From Morinoia aosen (taxonomy: Eukaryota > Arthropoda > Malacostraca > Amphipoda > Talitridae), in NCBI GenBank assembly GCA_030386875.1, contig CM059558.1, forward strand, positions 13,457,752-13,521,751: a stretch of DNA of 64,000 nt. Direction: 5' to 3'. Shown here piece after piece: positions 54,955 through 64,000 of this stretch (position 1 is its first letter; every line of letters starts with the position of its first letter). Both the position numbers and the translations under genes were made by a program. Below the pieces are notes generated by a model. That model worked only from the letters and a program-made list of their open reading frames with translations, searched no databases and had not been told where the DNA came from.

Positions 54955-55680
54955 GGTAACGTGAGAAATTCCTTGGGCCTGGCTGGATATGAGCTACACT
55001 ATGACCTAACTGGCAATTCTGGAAAGCTTGTTTCAGCTCTGCGATTTCGCGATGCATTGTATCCATTGCCGCTGAGGATTGATTATTAGCAGTATTTGAC
55101 GGGCTAAAATTCGCAGCTGATGCGTTCAAGAAAGCTACCTGCGGTGCTTGTGACATATTTAGGTTTCGCATCACTGTTTCTGTGGCTTGAGCTAGCGTCT
55201 CGAGGCTTTCGTTTGGACCGATCATCGACAGGAAAGGCCGCACATTAGTCGGCACTTTGTTCATGTACACTTCTTTGAGGAATCCCTCAGCTACGCCAAC
55301 ACCGGCTGCTAGTTTTCTACGTTCCTTAACTAACGAAGTAGGAGAGAAAATGACAGAGACAGGTGGAATTGCCGAGGCATCCAAAGAGACCTAAACTTGT
55401 CCGCGTCGGATAACTGTAATTTTTCGAGGATTTTACTTTTTAAAATCCCGTAAGGGTTTATAGCAGGCGGATTCACTATCAGTTCATTGGAGTCGCTTAA
55501 AATTTGCGTGGGCACTGCAGCTATTAATGCATGAAACATATCTGAAGAATTTGTGATTTTATTGTATCGAAATATGGCCTCAACTTGGTTGAACCAAGTT
55601 TGGCTTTCTGCTGGTATGAAAGGAGGCAGAGTTATAGGCTTATTGCGCGCAGGATCTGCACCATTCTCTGTGTCGGACAT
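54758..55680 (-). pseudogene. gag: C1 gag (broken)
   Basis: Begins at an ATG (MSDTENGADPARN) and shows the DUF7041-like front ([20 protein letters not shown]), a helical middle, an Arg/Ser-rich stretch and a C-terminal finger region (CWYHHKFGDQAR). Clearly related to family A Gag but diverged. The gag region is not whole. Confidence 0.85.
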
Positions 55681-56143
55681 ACTGGCAATTTTTGTTTTGA
55701 ATGCAAAATTTAGCTATAACGGCACGGAATTTACGTAATCAACGCCTAATAACTTTGGTATTAAAATGTCAAAGGTTTGCGTTTCTAGTTACCTATTCAA
55801 TCATTCAAACAAAATTGCAACGGAAAGAAAGAAAAAATGGAAACAACAATTTTACGGTCGTCGGCAATTAGCGTAGGCACGAAAGAAGGTGAAAAAAAAA
55901 ATTTTCTACCTACTGTGGCACAAAAGACAAAAGACAGAATATCACTGAGAAAAAATTTTTTGAGCTGCTCAGAGAACGTTAGCACAGTACATCCATGGAA
56001 AATTCTCAAGGAATACTACGACAATGGGAACTTATCATTACAATGATATGCCAACATTATCCTCTCTCACGTTTTCTCAAAAACTTATCGAGTTGAATAG
56101 TTTTGTTTTAAGCTTGAAAGCTGGGTCACTCTGGGGTCACCAG
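55681..56143 (-). promoter_or_regulatory. C1 leader with tRNA-Trp-like primer-binding site
   Basis: Read on the minus strand the primer site is TGGTGACCCCAGAGTGACCC (within 56121-56142), one base from the LTR. The first ten bases match the 3' end of tRNA-Trp (GGGGTCACCA) and the rest only partly; tRNA-Trp is the usual CsRn1 primer. The leader includes the CCTACTGTGGCACAAAAG and CCTATTCAATCATTCA phrases shared with the A-family leaders. Confidence 0.75.
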
Positions 56144-56913
56144 TGTTACGATTGGTGGGTATGGTTAGTTATTAACATCCAATCGTAAACGTTTTCTCAA
56201 TAGTGTTTTTCGAAGTTGCAAGAGAGGGATAATAAAGACACATTATGGGAAAACTCAGCTTGAATATTTTTAATGAAGGAAGCGTGATGACCGATGGCGT
56301 GCTTGACTTCTGACGATCTTCTCCTAGATGGGAAATCCTTGCAGGCGAGGTCCGGTGAGCGATGACGTTGGCCAGGTGTAAGTGAGTGTTTGTGGAGGTT
56401 CACAGTCTGTTAAATTTTAGCGACTGACAGAATATCAATTCCACCCGTGACGTGTGGATGAGTCACTATTTATGGGTTCAGACTTTAGAATAATTCCACG
56501 ATGTGAAAAGCAAGTTGTCGTGGTTGAGCGGGTAGATTAGTTAGCCATTAGTTGTAATATACTAGGCTCTAATAGCTCCAAACCAACTGATTGCTATGTG
56601 ATATATGACCAAAGGTCAGACCGTCTCACGTCACAGATAGGCAATTTACGTGGTGTAACTCGATGGTTTAGTGAGAGATAATATGCCACGTGAATTTACA
56701 ACTTGTAAAGCTCAGGCCCAGGGAATGTGTGTTGTGGCGTTTGGTGCCGTCGAGGATAAGAACGCTGTAACGCACAAGCTAAAGACGCACGTGAGAGTGA
56801 CGCTCAAACAAGGCGTCCCGCGCGGTGTTGCCAATTCCAAAGGCTTCAAACTCGAAAATGTCGACCGTTATTTTATATCTCATGCATATACACAAAAACT
56901 TCAAGGATTACTA

Positions 56914-58525
56914 TGTTATGAAATATGTATGTTTATTTCACATGATATTTTTTTTAGACAAATCACGGAAAGCTGTGCTCATATTAGATGATATTTTTAT
57001 TTTTACGTGATAATTTTTTTTGGCTAAATCCCGTAAATCTACAACATATTTAGTACATTTTGCGTATATAACATTATGCGGGGCTACAACAAAAGAATGT
57101 TGACCGTTAGGCCGGCGTCGACTAGGCGTGAGAATGTAAGACAGCGCCGTGAAGGCAAGGGGGAACTTCGAAGGGGTGAGGGAGCAAGAGAGGGCCGCAA
57201 CACATGGACCAATGGTGTGGAGGTGTGTCAGAGCGCGGACCAATTACATTTCAGAACCCCGAAACAAGTAAGGCTAAACCAATCGTAAGTGAAACACGTG
57301 AATCTTTGCAAAAGAACAGTCGCGAATGTTCTGGAAAAGAAAACAAGCGAGAGTATATAAGCGGCGGACAAGTACATTCGAGAGGTCTTTTACGTGGAAG
57401 CGAGTGCGGAAGAGGTGCACGTATCTAAGGGGCGCGCAAGCGGGCGCGCCGGCGCACTGCTGGTGTGCCTTCAACATAATCTGCAAATCAAATATCTGAG
57501 CATAGTGAGCACATCGAAAATTCAAGGAAAGCGTCGTCCATCATAAATCGTCGAAGCCCCAATTTAGCAGCAACTGCTACGCGAAGCACCTCAGCATCAC
57601 GAAGCGTCAACATTGCAGCAACGGCTACCCGAAGCGTCTCAGCCTCATGAAGCGTTAATGTTGCGACAACGGCTACACTAAGCGCTTCAGCATCACGGAG
57701 AAAGCCTCCCAGTACCCGTGCATCATGAAAGCATTCGAAACGCTTCTACATCAATCCCGGGCGCACAAGGAATTTCAGCACAAAGCATTGAAGCAGCGCA
57801 GCGCTTCGGAGCCACGACCGGCCGACGAGTGAAGGGGGAACATCGGCGCCGCGGGGGGCGGTCGGAGCCGCACTACGTAAATTCTTCAAGCAGCATTGGA
57901 AGTGGATTCAGTCATCGCGATCCACAATGGCAAGAAAGTTTGATACCTAGTTACTGTTTGAAAAAACTCAGAAAGGTGATTTTAGGTGTGAAAGTTCTAG
58001 CACAGCCAGCACATAGAAGAGTGCGCTCCGAGCGGCGTGCAATCGAATGTGATTTGTATCATGCGGGCGATTGGCTCATGTTCGAATTCTGTGTTGGGTA
58101 AGATGCGAAGTGTATTGTATTTGACACCTTGGTTCTATTCAAGGTTCTATTCTTATTGACATAACCATTATTTCCTATGTGCGCTAGCCAGGATGTTCAT
58201 TTTTATGTTTCTAATTTCGTTTTTTTTGTGTGCGTTAACTCCCCTTTTGACGATTGCCAGGAAATGCTAAGTCGCGTTAAATCATGTGATCGTTCGCTGG
58301 CATTCATTGATTTCCTAGCCTGAATCTCTCACTTCATGTGTCATATTGAAATCCACGTGTTTTAAATTAAATTCATGTTAATCTTTCAAATTCTTTTATT
58401 CTCCATGTCTGGTATGCAGGTGTGCGCAAGCATGAAAGTATAATACTCTAATTTGTGCGAGGGTTGAGACTCCCTCAGCGTCTGGGAAGGGGGCCTAAAC
58501 CACACCCTCTTCTCATTTCGCAACA
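56914..58525 (+). mobile_element. Solo LTR of a fourth LTR-element family (D)
   Basis: A 1612-bp insertion with TG...CA ends (TGTTATGAAATATG ... CATTTCGCAACA) and the 4-bp duplication ACTA, but no internal gag or pol, so it is best read as a solo LTR left by LTR-LTR recombination. Orientation is taken as plus because of a TATATAAG box at 57354-57361. The middle is GC-rich, unlike its surroundings. It holds three 48-bp tandem units (57567, 57615, 57663) built on GCAGCAACGGCTACCCGAAG. The 127-codon frame at 57718-58101 has no recognisable domain. Confidence 0.8.
57567..57704 (+). repeat. 48-bp tandem repeat in solo LTR D
   Basis: Three units starting at 57567, 57615 and 57663, each with GC(A/G)(G/A)CAAC(G/T)GCTAC, AAGCG/AAGCAC and TCAGC(A/C)TCA. 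The third is partial. Likely U3 enhancer-type repeats, or simple slippage. Confidence 0.8.
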
Positions 58526-59398
58526 ACTAATTATAAGTAGAAAATTATTAATAATAATTTAGAGTAAGATTTTTAATGCCAATAATTATGCTATTTAAGT
58601 GCTAATGAGAAATTTCAGAATTATACTCTTTGTAGCTAATGCTACAAGAATACATTAGCCTGTACAAAAAACTTACCGCGAAAATCGCAGCGGGGGCAGA
58701 TACATTAACGCCTAAATGACCTGTTTTCGCAGGAGAAAGAGTAAACAAATGACATGCCTTTCAAATCTGCAACACTGACATAATTCTTGGGATAAATAGT
58801 TGAAAGTATATATCAATAATTATAATATGAGGCTTGGTACAAAACCAACCGAAGTGGACGAATAAGCATTTCAATAGTTGAACATATAAATGAAAAAAAT
58901 GAGCAAAGCAAGGTAACACAAAAACTCATTTTGAGATAATACCCATGATCATAAGACAAATAGTCAGGTATAAGGTTTAGCAAATGATAAATGAGTTTCG
59001 TGGTAGTTATAAATTTTTTAAGAAACAATGGATGCGTGACAGATTTCAGCTTTCGCAAATGAAACTGTAAAAGTTTTATTAGAATTAAGCGAATCTTTTT
59101 TTTAGTTCAAATTCAGAGTGAGAGTCTTAATCTGACTCATGACCAATGACTTAACCCAGCTAGGCGCCGGGATGGTTTTGCTGACACTGCATACGCCTGC
59201 TGAGTAGCCCTCACAATGTTTAGGACCCACAGACCTGCGCTGGGGATATATTCTTGCTCCGTGCATGCGACGTTAGTTCCATTTCAAGCGTTTTCGGGTA
59301 AGGTGGTTCTTTTCATTGGCCACAGGAGACCTTAATCGGAAATTCAGCTGATCAACCATCAAAACTTGTGGCTATTAAGCTTATAGCTTAACCACTGT

Positions 59399-59699
59399 GC
59401 TCGCCGTGGCACAGTGCATGGTTAAGGGATCGGCCTTGTATGTTGGAGACGAGGGTTCGTATCCCGGCGCTGGTGCGGCGATTTTCCCCGTTGGGTATAA
59501 GGGAAAGCTCAAGCACAATACCCCACTCAACCCAGGTGTCGGAAACGGGTACCGGCTTTACGGGGGAACCGTCATGGTGTCCTATATATAGTGTTAGTTA
59601 TAAGACATTTGAAAAACCAATGCTCAAGATCATATGTATCAGGCTTGATTGGAAATAAAGCATCCCAAAGATGCCGATGTTTGTTTGTTTGTTTGTTTA
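59399..59699 (+). mobile_element. tRNA-derived SINE, copy 2
   Basis: A box TGGCACAGTGC (59407-59417), B box GGTTCGTATCC (59454-59464), the same body as copy 1, and a TGTT tail one unit longer. It is the same insertion as 4763-5062, copied by the segmental duplication and not an independent event. Confidence 0.85.
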
Positions 59700-59742
59700 T
59701 AGAAAAGTGTACGTGTATTATTTTGTGCATTGTTCTGTGAAA

Positions 59743-59925
59743 ATGGAGAGGGAACTCGAGCTCTTGAAATCGTTGCCGAGCAAAGGCATCAAAAGCAAAC
59801 GAGAACTATATAAAAAATTATCTTACAACTTAGGAAGTAGGCGATACGACAGAGACAGAGCTCGCTTCAGCAAATTAGAAGGGACGAGTGCGGCGTTCAA
59901 CTACCAAGTGGCCAGAATAGTTCAG
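59743..59925 (+). CDS. Duplicated exon 1 of the unrecognised gene
   Basis: 61 codons, ATG at 59743, ending ATAGTTCAG followed by GTAAGT (59926). The peptide differs from copy 1 at only two residues by eye (Ser to Gly near residue 15; Tyr to Gln near 55). It stays open with an ideal donor, so either copy could be the working one. No matching exon 2 was found between here and 64000. It may be the first exon of a gene continuing beyond the window, or an orphan exon. Confidence 0.5.
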
Positions 59926-59991
59926 GTAAGTTTATAAACTGAAATTACTTTTCATCAAAGCCAGTTGCTGTCAAAAGGAGTTACATAGATA

Positions 59992-61179
59992 CCCAATTGA
60001 AAATTATCGCTCTTTTCAGGTAGTATATTAGTCGTAAAAGGTCGAAAACGGCCCAAAAGGGCCAAAAATCACGACTTCAAACCGACTCCTACCTATACTT
60101 GGCCTATTAGGGCTTGAAAAGGGCTCTTCATTCAACTGGCCTTTTATAGGTCTAGTCAATGGCTGTTTGCGGGCTCATTCGGGTCGTTTAAAGTCGTTTT
60201 CAAGCCTTTTCGACGACCTCTATTTGGACGCGTAATAGATTGTAAAAAGACTCGTAATCGTAAATGTTGTACAAGTCGTATTACTTCAGTAAATGTAAAG
60301 AACTAAATGAATTTCAACTAACCTAACTTAGTTAAGTTAGATTAGGTAAGGTTCGTTAAACATCTTCAACAATACTATAAATAATTAATCCAGTCAACAT
60401 GAAAACTAGGATAGAAAAGCTAACTGCTGAGCATAACATCAAATTGGCACTTTATTAATGCATTATATAAAATAAATATGAATGATAGCTTATAACTGTT
60501 GGAACACTTGGGTTGTCGAACGCCGAGCATTCAACTTGTAGTGCTTTACCCTAGTTACCCCTCAAACCTCGATTCTAGTCCTTCTATGTTCAGTAATCTT
60601 AATATATCCCAATGTAAATTTATTTTAGAAAAAAGGTCCCACTTCTCCGCCCCTTATCATCGATACCCACAGCCGGAGAAGTATAAACGTAAGTCCGCTG
60701 CTTCACTCGCCTCAAATCGGAACTCACTAGGCGAAGGAGTCACAAGACCCGGCCTTACAAACTCTTCATATCGTATAAAAAATCTGATGTTGGAGCTCTT
60801 TGAGGTCGTTGCAAGGCCCTCTATAAGTCGTACGGAAGCCTAATGAGGCCGGTATTAGCCTTGATCAAGCAGTAAGGAAGCCCAAAAGGGCCGGTATTAG
60901 CCTTGATCAAGCAGTAAGGAAGCCCAAAAAGGCCAGGACGAGACTCGTTCAAGCAATGGAAAATCCAAAAATGGTCGTGAATAGCCTCGTTTAGGTAGTA
61001 GAGAAGCCCAAAATGGCCGTTGCATTAGCCGTTTCGATGCCCAGAAATAGCCGTTTAAAAGGGCTTAAAATACTAGACATTTGCTCCGAAAAAGCCTAAT
61101 TTACTGCTTGAAAACGACTAAACTCTTGGCTTATAACTGCCTGAAAACGATCTGTAAAAGGCTCAGAATTTCAATTGGG
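59992..61179. mobile_element. 1188-bp non-autonomous TIR element, 3-bp duplication ATA
   Basis: Present only in the second copy of the segment; the first copy (5342-5354) shows the empty site. Ends are CCCAATTGAAAATT and, inverted, CCCAATTGAAATTC, flanked by ATA (59989-59991, 61180-61182). Subterminal strings such as TAGTCGTAAAAGG and TTTTCAGGTAGT recur near both ends in inverted form. The inside has a run of about four 43-bp units (60846-61020: AAGGAAGCCCAAAA, GGTATTAGCC, TTGATCAAGCAGT). The 114-codon frame at 60499-60843 has no known motif. The 3-bp duplication hints at PIF/Harbinger or another minor superfamily; unassigned. Confidence 0.82.
60846..61020 (+). repeat. 43-bp tandem units inside the TIR element
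   Basis: About four diverged units, each with (A/T)AAG/AGAAGCCCAAAA, GGCC, a short variable part, then AGCCTTGATCAAGCAGT or a variant (GCCTCGTTTAGGTAGT). The first two are nearly identical. Confidence 0.7.
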
Positions 61180-61791
61180 ATAGGCCTTCCCGATCATAGC
61201 ATACGATTGCGTAGAAGATACAATTACTCTCTGTTATTAAGCTCAATAAAAAACCACTTCAATATCGCACCTCGAGATTATTATATGTTTGAAAACTTAG
61301 ATTAAACTATAATCTCATTAGTGCGAGGATCACTCCTGCAAAATCTAAGTCCGATCCCAAGCCCGGCCTTAACAGAAAAAATTGAAATAAAACAAAATAA
61401 GAAAAAAAAAACAAGAGTTTATTTCCAATAAAGTACAAAGAAGAAATGTTGATACATTGGTTTTTAAAAGATATTAACATTAATATCCTTAACTGATAAT
61501 TGCTCATTGGTATCGTAATAATGATGTAAAATGTCAAAACAAAAAGTGACTGACAGAAAACCACAACAAAAAAGAGTTCCTTTCGTTGCTTAATCTGCTT
61601 TCAAGAGTGCATTTAAATAGAAGTAACTAAGAAAACATCATCCTCGTAACGCTTAGTTGAAAACATTCTCGTTAGTGCGCGCATGTATTGAAATAAAAGC
61701 GCGAAACGCATTCAAATACTTTTACCTTGAGATCCTCAATTGGTATTCATACATGGTTAACGTAACACCCATGATAATAGTCGGAACATGT

Positions 61792-63341
61792 GTAATGTCG
61801 TGCGCTAGCGGAATTGATCTTCGCTTCGGCACGCCATTGAACGGAACTCGGTAGTATGCCCAAAGGGAAACGAGGTCTCTTCAGGTTTTTTATTTCTTAT
61901 CCCCTGGTTCCGTAAATCTGCACAGACAAGTATGATTCAGACTCGGACCAGGAATTGCAATAAATCCTAATTTAAGATCGCCGTCGATTGATCAATTAAA
62001 TGTATATGGCGATTCATAAGGAGGAAGGAATCTCCTACTTCTGGAGCAAGACACGGAGCACGGCTAAATAATGTTAGAACTAGGTATGATATGGAAGGGC
62101 AATAAGAGTGGTCACGAGGCATAGTCATGGGAACAACATAGCATAATAACATCTCACGACTCAATTATTATCATTCTATAGGAAAGTTTTAGCCTCCCTT
62201 AACCACGACAAAGATGTTCCAAGAGAGGAAAGATGAAGGCACCATTCGGTGTGAGGTTGAGGGAACGCGGAATCTATGCACAGGACACACAGGAGTAGTG
62301 AGCTAGGAGAGAAGTTCCTGAAACGAGGAAAGGTTTCTGTTGCATTGACAGGGAAGAAAAAGTCTCTAGTTGAGGATCACATTGTCAAGAACACCCTGCC
62401 AAGGACACACTGCTAGGAAACACATTAGAAAGAACACATTTATGATACACGCACACGAATATTGCAGAACTCGTGTCACTAGTCGAAAGGAGTGATTGAA
62501 GGCAATGTACTCCTAATCTCGCTCAATCTACATTTGACAATACATGTAATGATAATTTTGAGAGACAACACAATTCCACGGACGATGCATTTTCATTGTG
62601 AGGTGAAAGCACTTTTGACAGTTTACAAGTACATGACATAAACTTCGCAATCCTCGACACCAGGCAATAATACATCAATCGCTTGTTTCGGCCAATGTTC
62701 AAAGTGTCTTTTTTTTTTTAAGGAAGCACAAAAAGATATATCCACGAATGTACATCCGTATCCAACAATCTTGACACAGCGGTCCTTAGTTAATAGGCAC
62801 TTTATTTGAACAAAAGGTGGACGATCGCACAACGAGTTTATAGTTTTCGCATGAAAGCCTCACAATAATAAAGGGATGACGAGTTAGGTAACGTTACAGG
62901 TTGAGAGAGAATACTTTAAAATACTTACAGACGATGGGGAAAGGTCCCTCACTTTAGACCTGGAGCAGCATATTCTAGGACATAAAATAATTGATTGCTC
63001 TGTTTTTTACTTTACCCTATCTGTGGAAAAAGGGACAGCAAAATTAGGTCTCTAAAGCAGGGCAAGTCACTCAGGTTATCAAATCAACCATTATCAATAA
63101 ATTCTATTATAAGAAAAAATGAGAGAGGCAAGCACACGTTTGTCAAAGTCGCTTTGAAAACACAAATCATATGAGCTAGTGGTCTCAAGTTTCTGCGCCT
63201 ATTCCCAGCCCACTGAATGCCGTAACTTTAGGCTTCCACCTTGCTGACTGGCGCAACTTGCCCAGCCCAGCTCATAGGTAAGAAGCCAATCGACTAAATT
63301 TATTCTTACTTGCTCCACATCTTCCTATTAATGAATGTTAT
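61792..63341. other. No gene seen
   Basis: Moderately AT-rich, non-repetitive sequence. The longest frames (about 65-70 codons) show no motif or codon bias. No counterpart of the exon at 7770-7871 is found. A thymine run lies at about 62709-62719. Confidence 0.5.
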
Positions 63342-63418
63342 AAATAATACAAAGACAAGAAATAATACAAAGACAAGAAACAATACAAAGACAAGAAACA
63401 ATACAAAGACAAGAAAAA
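63342..63418 (+). repeat. 18-bp minisatellite, about four copies
   Basis: AATACAAAGACAAGAAA(T/C) repeated at 18-bp spacing from 63346. Frames through it on either strand give repetitive peptides that are by-products. Confidence 0.88.
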
Positions 63419-64000
63419 TCATGTTCCCAAGTTGGTGCGAGTCCAGCACGACGTGCCATGGATTTTCAATATCAACAACTGATGTCCAATCCATGGGAGA
63501 ATCACCATAGTTTTTATTTTCAGCACACAAATCTTTCAACAGTGAAGCAGTGGTTGGTTTGCATTATCAAATAAATATATGATTGTGCTATCTTATGTTA
63601 ATCTATGAAATGTGATAAACTTCAAGTAATCTTGTGTCAAACTAAAAAGCATTGAAATGTCAGTCTCTCCATGTTGCATTTACTGCCCTTGACACTGTTT
63701 ACAATATTATATATGACAACACAGCTTACATGGCTTGACTATTATGCAAATGTTGCTGAGCAAAAAAAAAACATTTGGACATCAACACGAAATCACTTGG
63801 AGCAGTGAAACAGAGATAGAAAAGTTCATCGGTAAATCACAGTGTTCAGCTAAAATACCGTTAAGCCAGAACCTGACTAATTCCCAGCATTACACCGCAG
63901 CTTACTGGCTACACCGAAAGAAAACACCAGACTCTACCGAACTGCAATGGCTGGTCTGACTCAATGTAGGTGGGCTTGCCGGCCGCCGGAAGCATTCTCG
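63419..64000. other. No gene seen
   Basis: The last 580 bases hold no supported feature. The 74-codon frame at 63735-63959 has no recognisable motif. The final bases are GC-rich (GGCCGCCGG) and may belong to something beyond the edge. Confidence 0.5.

Larger units (their letters stand above)
45498..58646 (-). mobile_element. LTR retrotransposon C1 (Gypsy, CsRn1-like), with LINE and solo LTR inside
   Basis: Minus-strand element, target duplication AGAA (45494-45497, 58647-58650). Both LTRs are 887 bp once the solo LTR insertion is set aside, and differ at about ten positions by eye (about 1%), so C1 is somewhat older than A and B. Coding regions are related to family A but distinct. It is broken: a LINE sits in pol, and a few further breaks are evident in the gag-pol region. 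Confidence 0.94.
56144..58646 (-). repeat. C1 5' LTR, interrupted by a solo LTR
   Basis: The C1 LTR runs 56144-56913 and 58526-58646; in between lies another family's solo LTR with target duplication ACTA (56910-56913, 58526-58529). With the insert and one duplication copy set aside the length is 887 bp, equal to the 3' LTR. Confidence 0.93.
58647..61791 (+). repeat. Duplicated segment, second copy (main part)
   Basis: Resumes with AGAATACATTAGCC and follows 3184-5961 of the first copy, without the hAT insertion but with a 1188-bp TIR element. Substitutions are a few percent by eye (for example several in 58660-58900). Homology ends after GGAACATG near 61791. Confidence 0.9.

Noticed and set aside
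57718-58101. 127-codon frame in solo LTR D
   Set aside because: Arg/Ser-rich from a GC-rich repeat-bearing LTR, with no domain and no supporting context.
60499-60843. 114-codon frame in the TIR element
   Set aside because: No transposase motif, and the low-complexity surroundings make chance likely.
63306-63539. 77-codon minus frame with repeated FLVFVL
   Set aside because: Produced by the 18-bp minisatellite at 63342-63418.

Overview
The window is AT-rich, intron-bearing eukaryotic DNA dominated by transposable elements. Gypsy-type LTR retrotransposons with a CHCC Gag finger (CsRn1-like), a CR1/L2-like LINE, hAT and other TIR elements, and a tRNA-derived SINE together suggest an invertebrate, most likely an arthropod. 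The species cannot be named from the sequence. No bacterial feature (operon, CRISPR array, ribosome binding site) is seen.

Layout. Positions 1-2427 are old inverted and tandem repeats. Positions 2428-3105 are a 173-bp tandem satellite. It leads into a segment (about 2807-5961) that holds a hAT-derived element, a SINE and the first exon of an unrecognised gene, whose probable second exon is at 7770-7871. The satellite reappears in inverted orientation at 8415-9014. At 9015 a second direct copy of the same segment begins, but it has been split over 52 kb by three independent LTR-retrotransposon insertions: A2 (9059-25169), B1 (25333-45313) and C1 (45498-58646). In the uninterrupted first copy the three target sites lie within 344 bp (2844-3187). 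The second copy resumes at 58647 and ends near 61791 with its own SINE, first exon and a 1.19-kb TIR element. The last 2.2 kb hold one short tandem repeat and no gene I can support.

Nesting. A1 (10638-17421, minus) sits inside the 5' LTR of A2 (plus). B2 (28627-38641, minus) sits inside the gag of B1 (plus). C1 (minus) carries a LINE (47521-52480) in pol and a solo LTR of another family (56914-58525) in its 5' LTR. Every LTR insertion has a 4-bp target duplication (CCTT, TACA, AATG, ATCT, AGAA, ACTA) and TG...CA ends, and removing each insert restores paired LTRs of equal or nearly equal length, so the reconstruction is secure. By eye, LTR pairs differ by about 0.1% (A1, A2), 0.3-0.5% (B1, B2) and 1% (C1), so these insertions are recent.

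The host gene is the only non-transposon coding signal: two phase-0 exons with consensus splice sites, the first of them duplicated at 59743-59925. Points most worth pursuing are a six-copy 14-nt motif array in the B-family leader, placed like the gypsy insulator; near-identical B coding regions carried between clearly different LTRs; self-insertions that form long inverted repeats; and the inverted 173-bp arrays, which resemble foldback-element ends.
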